A stretch of 33,237 nucleotides of DNA from an uncultured Collinsella sp. (GTDB lineage Bacteria; Actinomycetota; Coriobacteriia; Coriobacteriales; Coriobacteriaceae): NCBI GenBank assembly GCA_902494535.1, contig CABUTO010000025.1, forward strand, positions 1 to 33,237, written 5' to 3'. This document shows, in pieces, positions 24,117-31,917 of the stretch. Every line of letters starts with the position of its first letter. Within the stretch, counting starts at the first letter, position 1. Position numbers and translations under genes: made by a program. The notes beneath the pieces are model-generated. The model saw only the letters and a program-made list of their open reading frames with translations. It did no database searches and had not been told where the DNA came from.

Positions 24117-25130
24117 ATGCCGGGCAACGGATTGATTCAAAAGGGAGACGCGCACGAGATGACTCATGGGCGTCCTGTCCAGATAACCGAGCACACAACG
24201 GTAACCGAGCTGCAGCCCAGCCTGTCCGATGTCGTGTGCGCAAACAAAAAACTGCAGATTGGCTTCATCGTTGCGCTCGTGGTACTGGCGCTGTTGTCGG
24301 GCTTTGTAGCTCGTCCGCATTTTGCCGATACCAAGACCTGGGACTCCACCATCGAGGTCATCGATCAAAAGAAGGGCAATGTTTTGGCGCTCACGACCTC
24401 GTGCGTCGCCCTATCTGCGGGTATCACTGCGCTGCCGGGCGATACGGGAACGCCAGTTGCCGAGCAGCTCGCGCAGCTTTCGGGAAACTTGGGTATCGTG
24501 CTTGCCGTGCTCTATCTTGAGAAATATCTGCTGACTATTTTGTGGTCGGTTGGCCTGGGCATCCTGATTCCGTTTGCGCTGGTGCTCTTTGCGATCTCAC
24601 TTGGCATTCACGGACGCTGGAGCACCAGCGCCGTCTTGCGCCGCGTGGCAACGCGTGTGCTGGTGGTCGCCATAATTGGCATGGCGTTGGTGCCCGCAAG
24701 CGTATGGGTGTCGCAAAAGGTCGACGAAACGTATCGCGTTAGCATCGAGGCGGCCGAGCAAAAGGCGGCCGACGCTGCGAGCGCGGCAGATAGCGATAGC
24801 TCCAAAACAAGCAAGAAAAAGACCGAGTCCACAGAGTCCAAGAACGTGCTTGAGCAGCTTGCCGACGGTGCCTCGGGTCTCGTCACGTCGGTGACCAGCG
24901 GCGCCAAGCAGATGACCGATGAAATTGTGCAGCAGGTGACCGATCTGATCGAAGGCGTCATCGTGATGATCGTGACCTCGTGCGTGATTCCACTGCTGGT
25001 GCTCGCCGCGTTTTTGTGGCTGGGGCACGTGCTACTGGGGATTGATATTTCCGGCCCGGCGAACTATCTGACGGGTCGCTTTCTGAGCGCTCCGTCCAAG
25101 CACGCCAAAAAGGGCGGGCAGTCCGAGTAG
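24117..25130 (+). CDS. Integral membrane protein of unknown function
   Basis: 337 residues, family not recognised. Predicted from hydrophobicity: membrane segments at about 46-64, 124-163 (probably a hairpin of two), 180-198 and 279-305, with a possible weak one at about 88-106. Between 200 and 278 lies a soluble section: a helix, an Ser/Lys/Thr-rich low-complexity stretch (about 218-242) and an amphipathic helix (NVLEQLADGASGLV...DEIVQQVTDLIEG). The C-terminus is basic. AAGGAGG precedes the ATG by 7 nt, so translation should be strong. It sits between lacF and lacA on the same strand but has its own terminator, so a link to lactose use is only positional. Confidence 0.75.
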   Translation: MPGNGLIQKGDAHEMTHGRPVQITEHTTVTELQPSLSDVVCANKKLQIGFIVALVVLALLSGFVARPHFADTKTWDSTIEVIDQKKGNVLALTTSCVALSAGITALPGDTGTPVAEQLAQLSGNLGIVLAVLYLEKYLLTILWSVGLGILIPFALVLFAISLGIHGRWSTSAVLRRVATRVLVVAIIGMALVPASVWVSQKVDETYRVSIEAAEQKAADAASAADSDSSKTSKKKTESTESKNVLEQLADGASGLVTSVTSGAKQMTDEIVQQVTDLIEGVIVMIVTSCVIPLLVLAAFLWLGHVLLGIDISGPANYLTGRFLSAPSKHAKKGGQSE

Positions 25131-25164
25131 CTAAAACAGCTGTATATACCGGGGAATACCGCCG

Positions 25165-25205
25165 AAGGGCGGCCGAGACACGTTCTCGGCCGCCCTTTTG
25201 TTTGT
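25165..25205 (+). terminator. Terminator after the membrane protein gene
   Basis: A perfect 14-bp stem (25165-25178 with 25184-25197) with a 5-nt loop, then TTTTGTTTG. Confidence 0.85.
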
Positions 25206-25240
25206 TGAATGCGCGGTAAGCCGGGCCTTTTCTGAGTCCA

Positions 25241-25267
25241 AACGGTCAGCAATCATCCGCGAACGGT
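25241..25267. promoter_or_regulatory. Paired CGGTGAACGGT-type boxes in front of lacA
   Basis: AACGGT cores at 25241 and 25262, exactly 21 bp apart. In the ACCGTT sense they face away from lacA, unlike the pair at lacF. The 308-bp gap 25131-25438 contains this pair, the upstream terminator and a LacR-like element; no gene. Confidence 0.5.
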
Positions 25268-25270
25268 AAT

Positions 25271-25290
25271 TGTTCAAAAAAGAACAAAGA
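25271..25290. promoter_or_regulatory. LacR-like element upstream of lacA
   Basis: On the minus strand 25275-25287 reads TTGTTCTTTTTTG, identical to the first 13 bases of the lacF element at 23210. It is also a palindrome (TGTTC-N6-GAACA, 25271-25286). Further TGTTC copies follow at about 25315 and 25325. Probably a DeoR/LacR binding region. Confidence 0.45.
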
Positions 25291-25438
25291 CAAACAAATA
25301 ATTGTTGCAGTTAATGTTCGAATGTGTTCAAATAAACATGAACAGTGAAGAACCGCACATTCAGATGCCAGGACCTGAACGCGATTCAACACTTCCAAAC
25401 AGAAACTGCGCACCTGCGTATCTCTCAAGGAGGATGTC

Positions 25439-25867
25439 ATGAGAGTTGTAATCGCTTCCGATGCCGACGGTATGTCGATGAAGGAGTCCATCAAGGAGAT
25501 GCTCATCGCCGACGGTCACGAGGTCGTCGACTATTCCGAGACCCCTGCCGCGGACTTTGTCGATTCCGCCACCGCCGTCGCAAAGGACCTGCTGGAGCAC
25601 AAGGATTCCCAGGGCTTCGCATTCGATAAGTACGGCGTCGGCTCCTATATGGCCGCCGTCAAGATCAAGGGCATGGTCGTCGCCAACATTTCTGACGAGC
25701 GTTCCGCCTACATGACCCGCGAGCACAACGGCTCGCGCATGGTCACCATGGGCCCGGGCGTTGTGGGCACCGAGGTCGCCAAGAAGATCGCCCGCGAGTT
25801 CCTGCGCGCCCAGTACGCCGGCGGCCGTCACCAGATCCGTGTCGACATGCTCAACAAGATGGCCTAA
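25439..25867 (+). CDS. lacA: Galactose-6-phosphate isomerase subunit LacA
   Basis: 142 residues, RpiB/LacA-LacB fold. With LacB it converts galactose-6-phosphate to tagatose-6-phosphate. Matches the family closely in VIASDADGMSMKESI, the C-terminal part KIKGMVVANISDERSAYMTREHN and the ending GGRHQIRVDMLNKM. Perfect AGGAGG 5 nt before the ATG. First gene of the lacABC run; lacB follows after 63 nt. Confidence 0.95.
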   Translation: MRVVIASDADGMSMKESIKEMLIADGHEVVDYSETPAADFVDSATAVAKDLLEHKDSQGFAFDKYGVGSYMAAVKIKGMVVANISDERSAYMTREHNGSRMVTMGPGVVGTEVAKKIAREFLRAQYAGGRHQIRVDMLNKMA

Positions 25868-25930
25868 CGAGAGCCACCGAGAACTCGAACTTCTACCTCA
25901 ACTTGTGAATTCAGACGAAAGGACGTTCTG

Positions 25931-26455
25931 ATGAAGAAGACCATCGCAATCGGTTGCGACCATATCGTTACGGACGAGAAGATCTATCTGGCCGACCGCC
26001 TGGAGCAGGCTGGCTACAAGGTGCTTGACTGCGGCACCTACAGCCACACCCGTACGCACTATCCCATCTACGGTAAGGCCGTGGGCGAGGCTGTTGCCAG
26101 CGGCAAGGCCGACTTTGGCGTGGCCCTGTGCGGCACCGGCATCGGCATCACCAACGCCGTCAACAAGGTTCCCGGCGCCCGCTGCGCCCTGGTTCGCGAC
26201 ATGACCTCTGCCCTGTATGCCCGTCGCGAGCTCAACGCCAACATCGTGGGCTTTGGCGGCAAGATCACCGGCGAGTTCCTGATGGCCGACATCATGCTTG
26301 CCTTCCTGGAGGAGCCCTACGACAAGACTCCCGAGCACGATGCCTTGATCGCCAAGATCGATGCCTGCAATAAGGCCGACGCCGAGGCTCAGGCTGACCC
26401 GCACTTCTTTGACGAGTTCCTGGAGAAGTGGGACCGCGGCGAATACCACGACTAG
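25931..26455 (+). CDS. lacB: Galactose-6-phosphate isomerase subunit LacB
   Basis: 174 residues. The RpiB-type active-site loop ALCGTGIGITNAVNKVPGARCAL includes Cys67, and the start KKTIAIGCDHIVTDEK contains the conserved substrate-binding Asp-His. It works as a heteromer with LacA. AAAGGA 7 nt before the ATG. The C-terminal tail (HFFDEFLEKWDRGEYHD) is the usual LacB ending. Confidence 0.95.
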   Translation: MKKTIAIGCDHIVTDEKIYLADRLEQAGYKVLDCGTYSHTRTHYPIYGKAVGEAVASGKADFGVALCGTGIGITNAVNKVPGARCALVRDMTSALYARRELNANIVGFGGKITGEFLMADIMLAFLEEPYDKTPEHDALIAKIDACNKADAEAQADPHFFDEFLEKWDRGEYHD

Positions 26456-26487
26456 TGGGTATCCGGCGTAATTAACTAGTCCGTTGA

Positions 26488-26526
26488 CGGCTCGCGTTTC
26501 TGTGATGGGGCGCGGGCCGGTTTTCT
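26488..26526 (+). terminator. Terminator-like hairpin between lacB and lacC
   Basis: Stem CGGCTCGCG / CGCGGGCCG (26488-26496 with 26511-26519, one G-U pair) followed by GTTTTCT, directly before the lacC ribosome site. Probably a leaky terminator that lowers lacC expression. Confidence 0.5.
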
Positions 26527-26541
26527 AAACAGGAGTTCAAT

Positions 26542-27477
26542 ATGATTCTGACCGTTACCATGAACCCGTCGATTGATACGCGCTATCAGCTCGACAAGCT
26601 GATCATCGACGATGTTAACCGTGTGACGCCCGAAAAGACCGCTGGCGGCAAGGGCCTCAACGTGAGCCGCGTGCTGCTGCAACTGGGCGACGATGTGCTC
26701 GCGACCGGTCTGCTCGGCGGCCACATGGGTGCCTATATGGCCGAGCTTATGGATGCCGACGGCGTCAAGAACGACTTTGTGCCCATCGCCGGTGAGACGC
26801 GCATTTGCCTGAATATTCTGCACGAGGGTAATCAGACCGAGCTTTTGGAGAGCGGTCCGCAGATCGCCCCGGCCGAGCTCGAGGCCTTTACGGCCAAGTT
26901 CGCCGAGCTTGCAGCGAAGGCGGACGTTGTGACGCTTTCGGGCTCGCTGCCGCGTGGCGTCGATGCCGGCTACTATGCCGAGCTCGTCAAAATCGCCGAG
27001 GAGGCGGGCGCCAAGGTGCTGCTCGACACCTCGGGTGCATCGCTGGAGGCCGCGCTGGAGTCTAACGCTAAGCCCGAGCTCGTAAAGCCCAACCTGACCG
27101 AGATTAACGGCCTGCTGGGTACGTCCTTTACGACCGATGATATCGATGCCCTGCGTGAGGCGCTTGCCGCCGATGGCCGCTTTGCCGGTATCCCCTGGGT
27201 TGTCGTTTCGATGGGCGCTGCCGGCTCGGTGGGCTTCCATGAGGGTCGCGCGTTCCGCGCCAAGACGCCCGCGATTGCGGCTGTGAACGCGACGGGTTCC
27301 GGCGACTCGACCATCGCCGGCTTTGCGCATGCCATTGCTGCCGGCGCCGACGACGTCACGGTGCTCAAGACCGCCAATACCTGCGGCAAGCTCAACGCCA
27401 TGGATCCCAAGACCGGCCACCTGGTCATGGACCGCTGGGACGAGATCTATAACAGTGTTGTCGTGACTGAACTCTAG
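26542..27477 (+). CDS. lacC: Tagatose-6-phosphate kinase
   Basis: 311 residues, PfkB family, LacC/FruK branch. It phosphorylates tagatose-6-phosphate with ATP to tagatose-1,6-bisphosphate. N-terminal MILTVTMNPSIDTRY, the sugar-binding GGKGLNVSR (about 35-43), KPNLTEINGLLG (about 180), and the ATP site/catalytic base ATGSGDSTIAGF (Asp255). AGGAG 6 nt before the ATG. The usual next gene, lacD (tagatose-bisphosphate aldolase), is absent; galT follows in the opposite direction. A 1-phosphofructokinase activity cannot be excluded from sequence, but the lacA-lacB context favours lacC. Confidence 0.9.
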   Translation: MILTVTMNPSIDTRYQLDKLIIDDVNRVTPEKTAGGKGLNVSRVLLQLGDDVLATGLLGGHMGAYMAELMDADGVKNDFVPIAGETRICLNILHEGNQTELLESGPQIAPAELEAFTAKFAELAAKADVVTLSGSLPRGVDAGYYAELVKIAEEAGAKVLLDTSGASLEAALESNAKPELVKPNLTEINGLLGTSFTTDDIDALREALAADGRFAGIPWVVVSMGAAGSVGFHEGRAFRAKTPAIAAVNATGSGDSTIAGFAHAIAAGADDVTVLKTANTCGKLNAMDPKTGHLVMDRWDEIYNSVVVTEL

Positions 27478-27496
27478 GAGTCGCGACACCGAACAC

Positions 27497-27539
27497 TCAA
27501 AAACGGCGCCCGCCGGCGATGTTGCCGGCGGGCGCCGTT
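27497..27539. terminator. Terminator between convergent lacC and galT
   Basis: A perfect 16-bp GC-rich stem (27502-27517 with 27524-27539). On the minus strand it is followed by TTTTTGAG, a good terminator for galT; on the plus side the T-run is poor but the stem is very stable. Confidence 0.8.
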
Positions 27540-27593
27540 GTCGTGTAGGTGGCTATGTCGTGCGGGCTGCTGTTGAACGTTCGGGCCCGTGCT

Positions 27594-29222
27594 CTACAGC
27601 GAATCGATAAAGCGCTGTTGGGCGGCGCGGCCGGCTTCGTCCCACTTAAAGACGCCGGCGTTGTCGAGCACGTGGCCAAACACCACGCCGACCTCCTCGT
27701 GCAGGATGTCGATGGCGTTGTCCGCCGTAAGCTCGTCGGCGCGGCGGGCAAAGACGTCCTCGGCCCATGCGGCGTGGCTGCGGCAAAGGTCGTCGCCCTC
27801 GAGCGCGCCGGCAAGGTCGTAGCTGGTATCGGCTTTGGCCGCCAGCAGGTGCTTACGGACAGCGCCGAGCTCGGGAACCAAGCGTGGCGGCAAAATGGCC
27901 AGACCCATAACCTCGATCAGGCCGATGTTCTCCTTCTTGATGTGGTGATACTCGGCATGCGGGTGGAAAACGCCCAGCGGATGCTCGCCGGTCGTGATGT
28001 TGCAGCGAAGTGCCAGGTAGGCCTCGTAGATCTCGCCGCCGGCGTTGCCGCGGGAGTCGACGCGGCGGATGACGGGCGTTACGGTGTTGTGCGCTACGCC
28101 GTCGGCTGTGTGCGCGACGACGCCCACCGACTCATCGGTCCACTCGCGCCAGGCGAGGATAATCTTCTCGGCAGCGTCGAGCAGCTGAACGCGGTCGTGC
28201 GAGCGCAGTCGCAGCACCGAAAGCGGCCACTGCAACACGGTGCCGTTGACCTGGTCAAAACCGGGCACGCAAAACTGCGAGACCTCGGCGGCGTGCATCA
28301 TGGGGAACTCGTGCGCGCCGCCCTGGAAGTGGTCGTGCGACAGAATCGAGCCGCCCACGATGGGCAGGTCGGCGTTGGAGCCAATAAAGTAGTGCGGGAA
28401 CAGGTCGACAAAGTCGAGCAAGCAGGTCAGGCTCTTGCGATCCACGTGCATCGGGCGATGCTTGGAGCTCATGGCAATGCAGTGCTCGTTAAAGTACGCA
28501 TACGGGCTGTACTGGAAGCCCCAGCGCTCGCCGTCGAGCTGGATGGGGATAACGCGCAGGTTCTGACGGGCGGGGTGGGCGCCGCCGTCGGTTGCGGCGG
28601 AGCGTCCAGGGTAGCCTTCGTTTTCGATGCACAGCTGGCAGGCGGGATACTTCTCGCCCGTGTTCTTGGCCGCACCGGCCGCGGCGATATCGCGCGGGTC
28701 CTTCTCAGGCTTGGACAGGTTGATGGTGATCTCGAGGTCGCCCCAGTTGGTGGGGGTGCTCCATTTGATATTGCGCGCGATGGCGGCGCGGCGCACGTAG
28801 CCGGCGTCGCAGCACAGGCCGTAGAACCAGTCGGTCGCGGCGCGGGGCTCGTTGACGCCCATGCGTCCGTTAAACTCCTCGTTTACAACCGAAGGCCTCG
28901 GCATCAGCACGCCCATGATGCGCATGGCGATGCGGTCGCGGCCCGATGCCGTGTCCTCGGCAGCACCGTTGGCAACGGCGGCCTCGGCAAGCGCGGCAAG
29001 CGTGCCTTCAAGATCAAAGTCGGGCAGGGTATCGGGGTGCAAGAGCGAGAGTTTCTCAACCTGCAGCGCCCAGGCCGTATCGAGCGCCGGTCCCGCAGCG
29101 CCGATGCACTCCAGAATGGTGTTGTATGCCCAGATGCGGTCGTCCTGGCCGATCATCGATCGGTGGATAGCGTACTCGATCAGGTTCTGCGCGGCCTCGC
29201 GCACATCAGTCATTACAGCCAT
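27594..29222 (-). CDS. galT: UDP-glucose--hexose-1-phosphate uridylyltransferase, class II
   Basis: 542 residues, the long form found in Firmicutes and Actinobacteria (class II), not the 350-residue HIT-motif form. It exchanges galactose-1-phosphate with UDP-glucose in the Leloir pathway. Family landmarks: NWGDLEITINLSKPEKDPRD, YFNEHCIAMSSKHRPM, ILSHDHFQGG and HPHAEYHHIKKENIGLIEVMG. The start is uncertain: ATG at 29222 overlaps the end of galK by 10 bp and has GGGGG 10 nt upstream; ATG at 29213 forms a TAATG overlap with the galK stop. Either way it is translationally coupled to galK. Confidence 0.9.
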   Translation of the reverse strand: MAVMTDVREAAQNLIEYAIHRSMIGQDDRIWAYNTILECIGAAGPALDTAWALQVEKLSLLHPDTLPDFDLEGTLAALAEAAVANGAAEDTASGRDRIAMRIMGVLMPRPSVVNEEFNGRMGVNEPRAATDWFYGLCCDAGYVRRAAIARNIKWSTPTNWGDLEITINLSKPEKDPRDIAAAGAAKNTGEKYPACQLCIENEGYPGRSAATDGGAHPARQNLRVIPIQLDGERWGFQYSPYAYFNEHCIAMSSKHRPMHVDRKSLTCLLDFVDLFPHYFIGSNADLPIVGGSILSHDHFQGGAHEFPMMHAAEVSQFCVPGFDQVNGTVLQWPLSVLRLRSHDRVQLLDAAEKIILAWREWTDESVGVVAHTADGVAHNTVTPVIRRVDSRGNAGGEIYEAYLALRCNITTGEHPLGVFHPHAEYHHIKKENIGLIEVMGLAILPPRLVPELGAVRKHLLAAKADTSYDLAGALEGDDLCRSHAAWAEDVFARRADELTADNAIDILHEEVGVVFGHVLDNAGVFKWDEAGRAAQQRFIDSL

Positions 29223-30418
29223 GCCGCGTAAGCCCCCTTGTCAGAAATCGCGTAGTGGCGGGCAGAGCCCTCGCCCAGCCAGCCGTTCATCTTGGCAATG
29301 AAGGTGTCGACCAGATCGAGCGGCACGAAGGCCTGGATGGTGCCGCCAAAGCCACCGCCGTGGATGCGGACGGCACCGCGGCCGTCGAGCACATGCTCGG
29401 CCAGCGCCAGGGCGTACATGGAAGGCTGCTCAGAACCCAGTTTGGCAACGACATTTTGCAGGTACATGGCGGAGCTGGCGCCCGACTCGCGCGTCAGGAC
29501 CAGGAACTGATCGATATCGCCGGCGTTAAGGGCTGCCCAGCGCTTATCGACCAGGCCGTTTTCATACCAGTAGTGAACGGCGCGCAGGCAGGCGCGGTCG
29601 CCCAGCTTGGTGCGCAGTTCGGGGAGCTTGGCGTCAAAGTCGGCAACGTCGACCTCGCACAGGCGTGTCTTGCCAAACTCGGCGGCGATGTCTTGCATCT
29701 CGCGCGGAACGGCGGCGTAGTCGTCGGTGGCAGCCACGTGGTCGGCACCGACCTTAACGAGCACGAGCGCGTAGCCGTGATCCTCAAAGTTGAGCTCGAG
29801 CTTCTGGGTCTTAGGCTGGGCTTGATCCTCAAAGTCCATGTAGGCAAGGCCGCCCAGGCACACAGCGGCCTGGTCCATAAGACCGCAAGGCTTGCCATAG
29901 TAGTTGTTCTCGGTGCGCTGGCTCATCTGGGCGAGTGCGACGGGCTCAATCGCGGGCGCGCCCCAAAGCGTCTCCATAGCGCGGCCGTATGCCGCCTCGA
30001 CAGCAGCGGAGCTCGAAAGACCGCCGCCCGAGGGGACGGAGCAGGTAAAGGCGAAGTCGAAACCCTTGGGCTCAACACCAAGCGCTGCGACCTCGTAGGC
30101 CATACCGCGCACGAGGCTTGCGGACGTGCCCTTCTCGGACTCCTGAACATTCAGCGTGTCGAGGGTAATCTCAAACGTGGGGTAGCCCTCGTCGGCGACG
30201 CGGACCTTGTTGGAATCGGTTGCCACGGCGATACCGTCGACAGCGACATCGAGCGAGCCAGCGATAACGTGGCCACCCTCGTGGTCGGTGTGGTTGCCGC
30301 TGATCTCGGAACGGCCGGGCGCGTGCACGTAGAGCACCTGGCGCTCGTCGATGGGGCCAAACTCCTCCTCAAACAGCTTGGTGAGGGTGGCGAGTATCTT
30401 TTCGTCGGGGGCGGTCAT
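29213..30418 (-). CDS. galK: Galactokinase
   Basis: 401 residues, GHMP kinase family. It phosphorylates alpha-galactose to galactose-1-phosphate. Galactokinase signature GRSEISGNHTDHEGG (about 37-51), ATP-binding PSGGGLSSSAAVEAA (about 120-135), and C-terminal RIHGGGFGGTIQAFVP. The signature departs from the common GRVNLIGEHTDYN form (SEISGNHTDHE), as in some Gram-positive galactokinases. ATG at 30418 has AAAGGA 5 nt upstream; the open frame extends far upstream through the regulatory region without a site. First gene of galK-galT, divergent from LacI-4. galE is not in the window. Confidence 0.92.
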   Translation of the reverse strand: MTAPDEKILATLTKLFEEEFGPIDERQVLYVHAPGRSEISGNHTDHEGGHVIAGSLDVAVDGIAVATDSNKVRVADEGYPTFEITLDTLNVQESEKGTSASLVRGMAYEVAALGVEPKGFDFAFTCSVPSGGGLSSSAAVEAAYGRAMETLWGAPAIEPVALAQMSQRTENNYYGKPCGLMDQAAVCLGGLAYMDFEDQAQPKTQKLELNFEDHGYALVLVKVGADHVAATDDYAAVPREMQDIAAEFGKTRLCEVDVADFDAKLPELRTKLGDRACLRAVHYWYENGLVDKRWAALNAGDIDQFLVLTRESGASSAMYLQNVVAKLGSEQPSMYALALAEHVLDGRGAVRIHGGGFGGTIQAFVPLDLVDTFIAKMNGWLGEGSARHYAISDKGAYAAWL

Positions 30419-30460
30419 ACGGGTCCTTTCCTTGACGCCGGAGAGACTGGTCCGTGTCAT

Positions 30461-30663
30461 TATGAGTACGTTAACAATATTGAGCACCACAAACCAGACG
30501 TTCGCGGCGCCGCACGTTAAAGGGTATGTTAACGTACTCATAACACAATGTATCTCCTTTTTTGAGAATCTGGTAATCGGTAGATTTTCGGCCGTGAACG
30601 GTGTGGCTGTATGGACATATGGAGCAAAAGAACCGCTGATAGAAAAAGTAGAGTACGTTAACA
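30461..30663. promoter_or_regulatory. Three GTACGTTAACA operators in the galK/LacI-4 control region
   Basis: GTACGTTAACA occurs at 30466-30476, in reverse at 30527-30537 and again at 30653-30663. The first two lie in a longer perfect 16-nt inverted repeat (30461-30476 with 30527-30542). The site at 30461 is 43 bp before galK; the one at 30653 lies before LacI-4. The spacing suggests repression by DNA looping, with autoregulation. Confidence 0.65.
30576..30602. promoter_or_regulatory. Paired CGGTGAACGGT-type boxes in front of galK/LacI-4
   Basis: GGTAATCGGT with its core at 30576, and CGTGAACGGT with its core at 30597, exactly 21 bp apart. In the ACCGTT sense they point toward galK. The 338-bp gap 30419-30756 has no gene. 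Confidence 0.5.
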
Positions 30664-30756
30664 TGCGTCCGACGATAGCGGGCTTCGGCGCGGGGTGTGT
30701 TTCTGCCCGGGCCGACATTCGCACTATTCAGATCCTGCGAGAGCGAAGGTGATTTT

Positions 30757-31788
30757 GTGGCAAGGCGCCCTTCCAACGATACGGGTACGCGTCCGGTATC
30801 CATGGCCGACGTTGCCCGCGCTGCCGGTGTTTCGCAACAGACGGTTTCGCGCGTTGCCAACGGATTGCCCAACGTTAACGAACAGACGCGCCAGCGCGTG
30901 CAAGCCGCTATGCAAGAGCTCGGCTTCCGTCCGAGCTATGCCGGCCGTTCGTTGCGTGACGGCCGTTACCATTCGGTCGGCCTGTGCGTCAACGATGTCA
31001 CCAAGTTTGGCAACCTCTCAATGATCGACGGCATCGCCAGCGCTGCTCGCGAGCATAATTGCGCCATCACACTGGTCGAGATGTCCAAGACCGAGGAATT
31101 CTCTCTTGCCGAGGCAACACGTCGTATGGCCGCGCTGCCCGTGGACGGCATCATTATCGGCATGAGCCGTATGGCTCCCGATTTTGAGACGTTTAATCCA
31201 CTGCCGGGTATTGGCACGGTCATCGTTACCATGTATGCGCACCCGCGGGTGACTACGGTTGACTCCGATCATTACGGCTGCTCGCTGTTGCTCATGGATC
31301 ATCTGTTTGAGCTGGGACACGAGCAGATTCGTTATATCGGCGGCCCGTCCTTTTCGGTCGACGAGCAGTTCCGTCGCGCCGGTTGGCAGGATGCGCTCGA
31401 GCGTAAGCACATCGAGCCGGTAGAGCCGCTTGAGGGCGACTGGTCTGCCAACAGCGGTTACGAGGCCGGTAGGTACCTGGCCGAACACGATCGCACCATG
31501 ACGGCGATCTATGCGGCAAACGATCAGATGGCAAATGGCGTCATTGCAGCGCTGCGCGATAGCGGCTTGCGCGTGCCCGAGGACGTGAGCGTGGTGGGCG
31601 TCGATGACTCGCTCGACGACTTTGTCGCGCATAACGAGCTCACGACCGTTCGATTCGATTTGCATCAGCGTGGGCGCGAGGTATTCGAGCACGCGGTTCC
31701 CAAGGCGGGGGCAACGGACAAAACCGTCGCCATTCGCATCCCCGGTCAGCTCATCGTTCGACATAGCACGGCAGAGCCTCGCGCATAG
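30757..31788 (+). CDS. LacI-family repressor LacI-4, probable galKT regulator
   Basis: 343 residues: helix-turn-helix ADVARAAGVSQQTVSRVANG, hinge RPSYAGRSLRDG, sensor domain with EDVSVVGVDDSLDDF and the family pattern AIYAANDQMANGVI. GTG at 30757 has AAGGTGA 4 nt upstream; the frame is open further upstream from ATG 30697, but that part runs through the promoter region and lacks a site. It is divergent from galK-galT with three matching operators between them, so probable GalR-type role. No terminator is evident before the flavodiiron gene. Confidence 0.87.
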   Translation: MARRPSNDTGTRPVSMADVARAAGVSQQTVSRVANGLPNVNEQTRQRVQAAMQELGFRPSYAGRSLRDGRYHSVGLCVNDVTKFGNLSMIDGIASAAREHNCAITLVEMSKTEEFSLAEATRRMAALPVDGIIIGMSRMAPDFETFNPLPGIGTVIVTMYAHPRVTTVDSDHYGCSLLLMDHLFELGHEQIRYIGGPSFSVDEQFRRAGWQDALERKHIEPVEPLEGDWSANSGYEAGRYLAEHDRTMTAIYAANDQMANGVIAALRDSGLRVPEDVSVVGVDDSLDDFVAHNELTTVRFDLHQRGREVFEHAVPKAGATDKTVAIRIPGQLIVRHSTAEPRA

Positions 31789-31871
31789 TTTTTGCAGGTC
31801 AAAAGCGGTATATTCCGCATCAATAACAATCGATAAGGATGCCGGTAGATAGCTGTGGCTCTAAAGGCGAG

Positions 31872-31880
31872 TGTTATGAT
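31872..31880 (+). promoter_or_regulatory. Extended -10 promoter of the flavodiiron gene
   Basis: TGTTATGAT: a TATGAT hexamer at 31875-31880 with TG one base upstream, 38 bp before the start codon. No convincing -35 is seen, which is common for extended -10 promoters. Confidence 0.45.
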
Positions 31881-31917
31881 AGACGGGTTCTTTTGTCTAT
31901 CTAGGAGGCTTTGCCTG

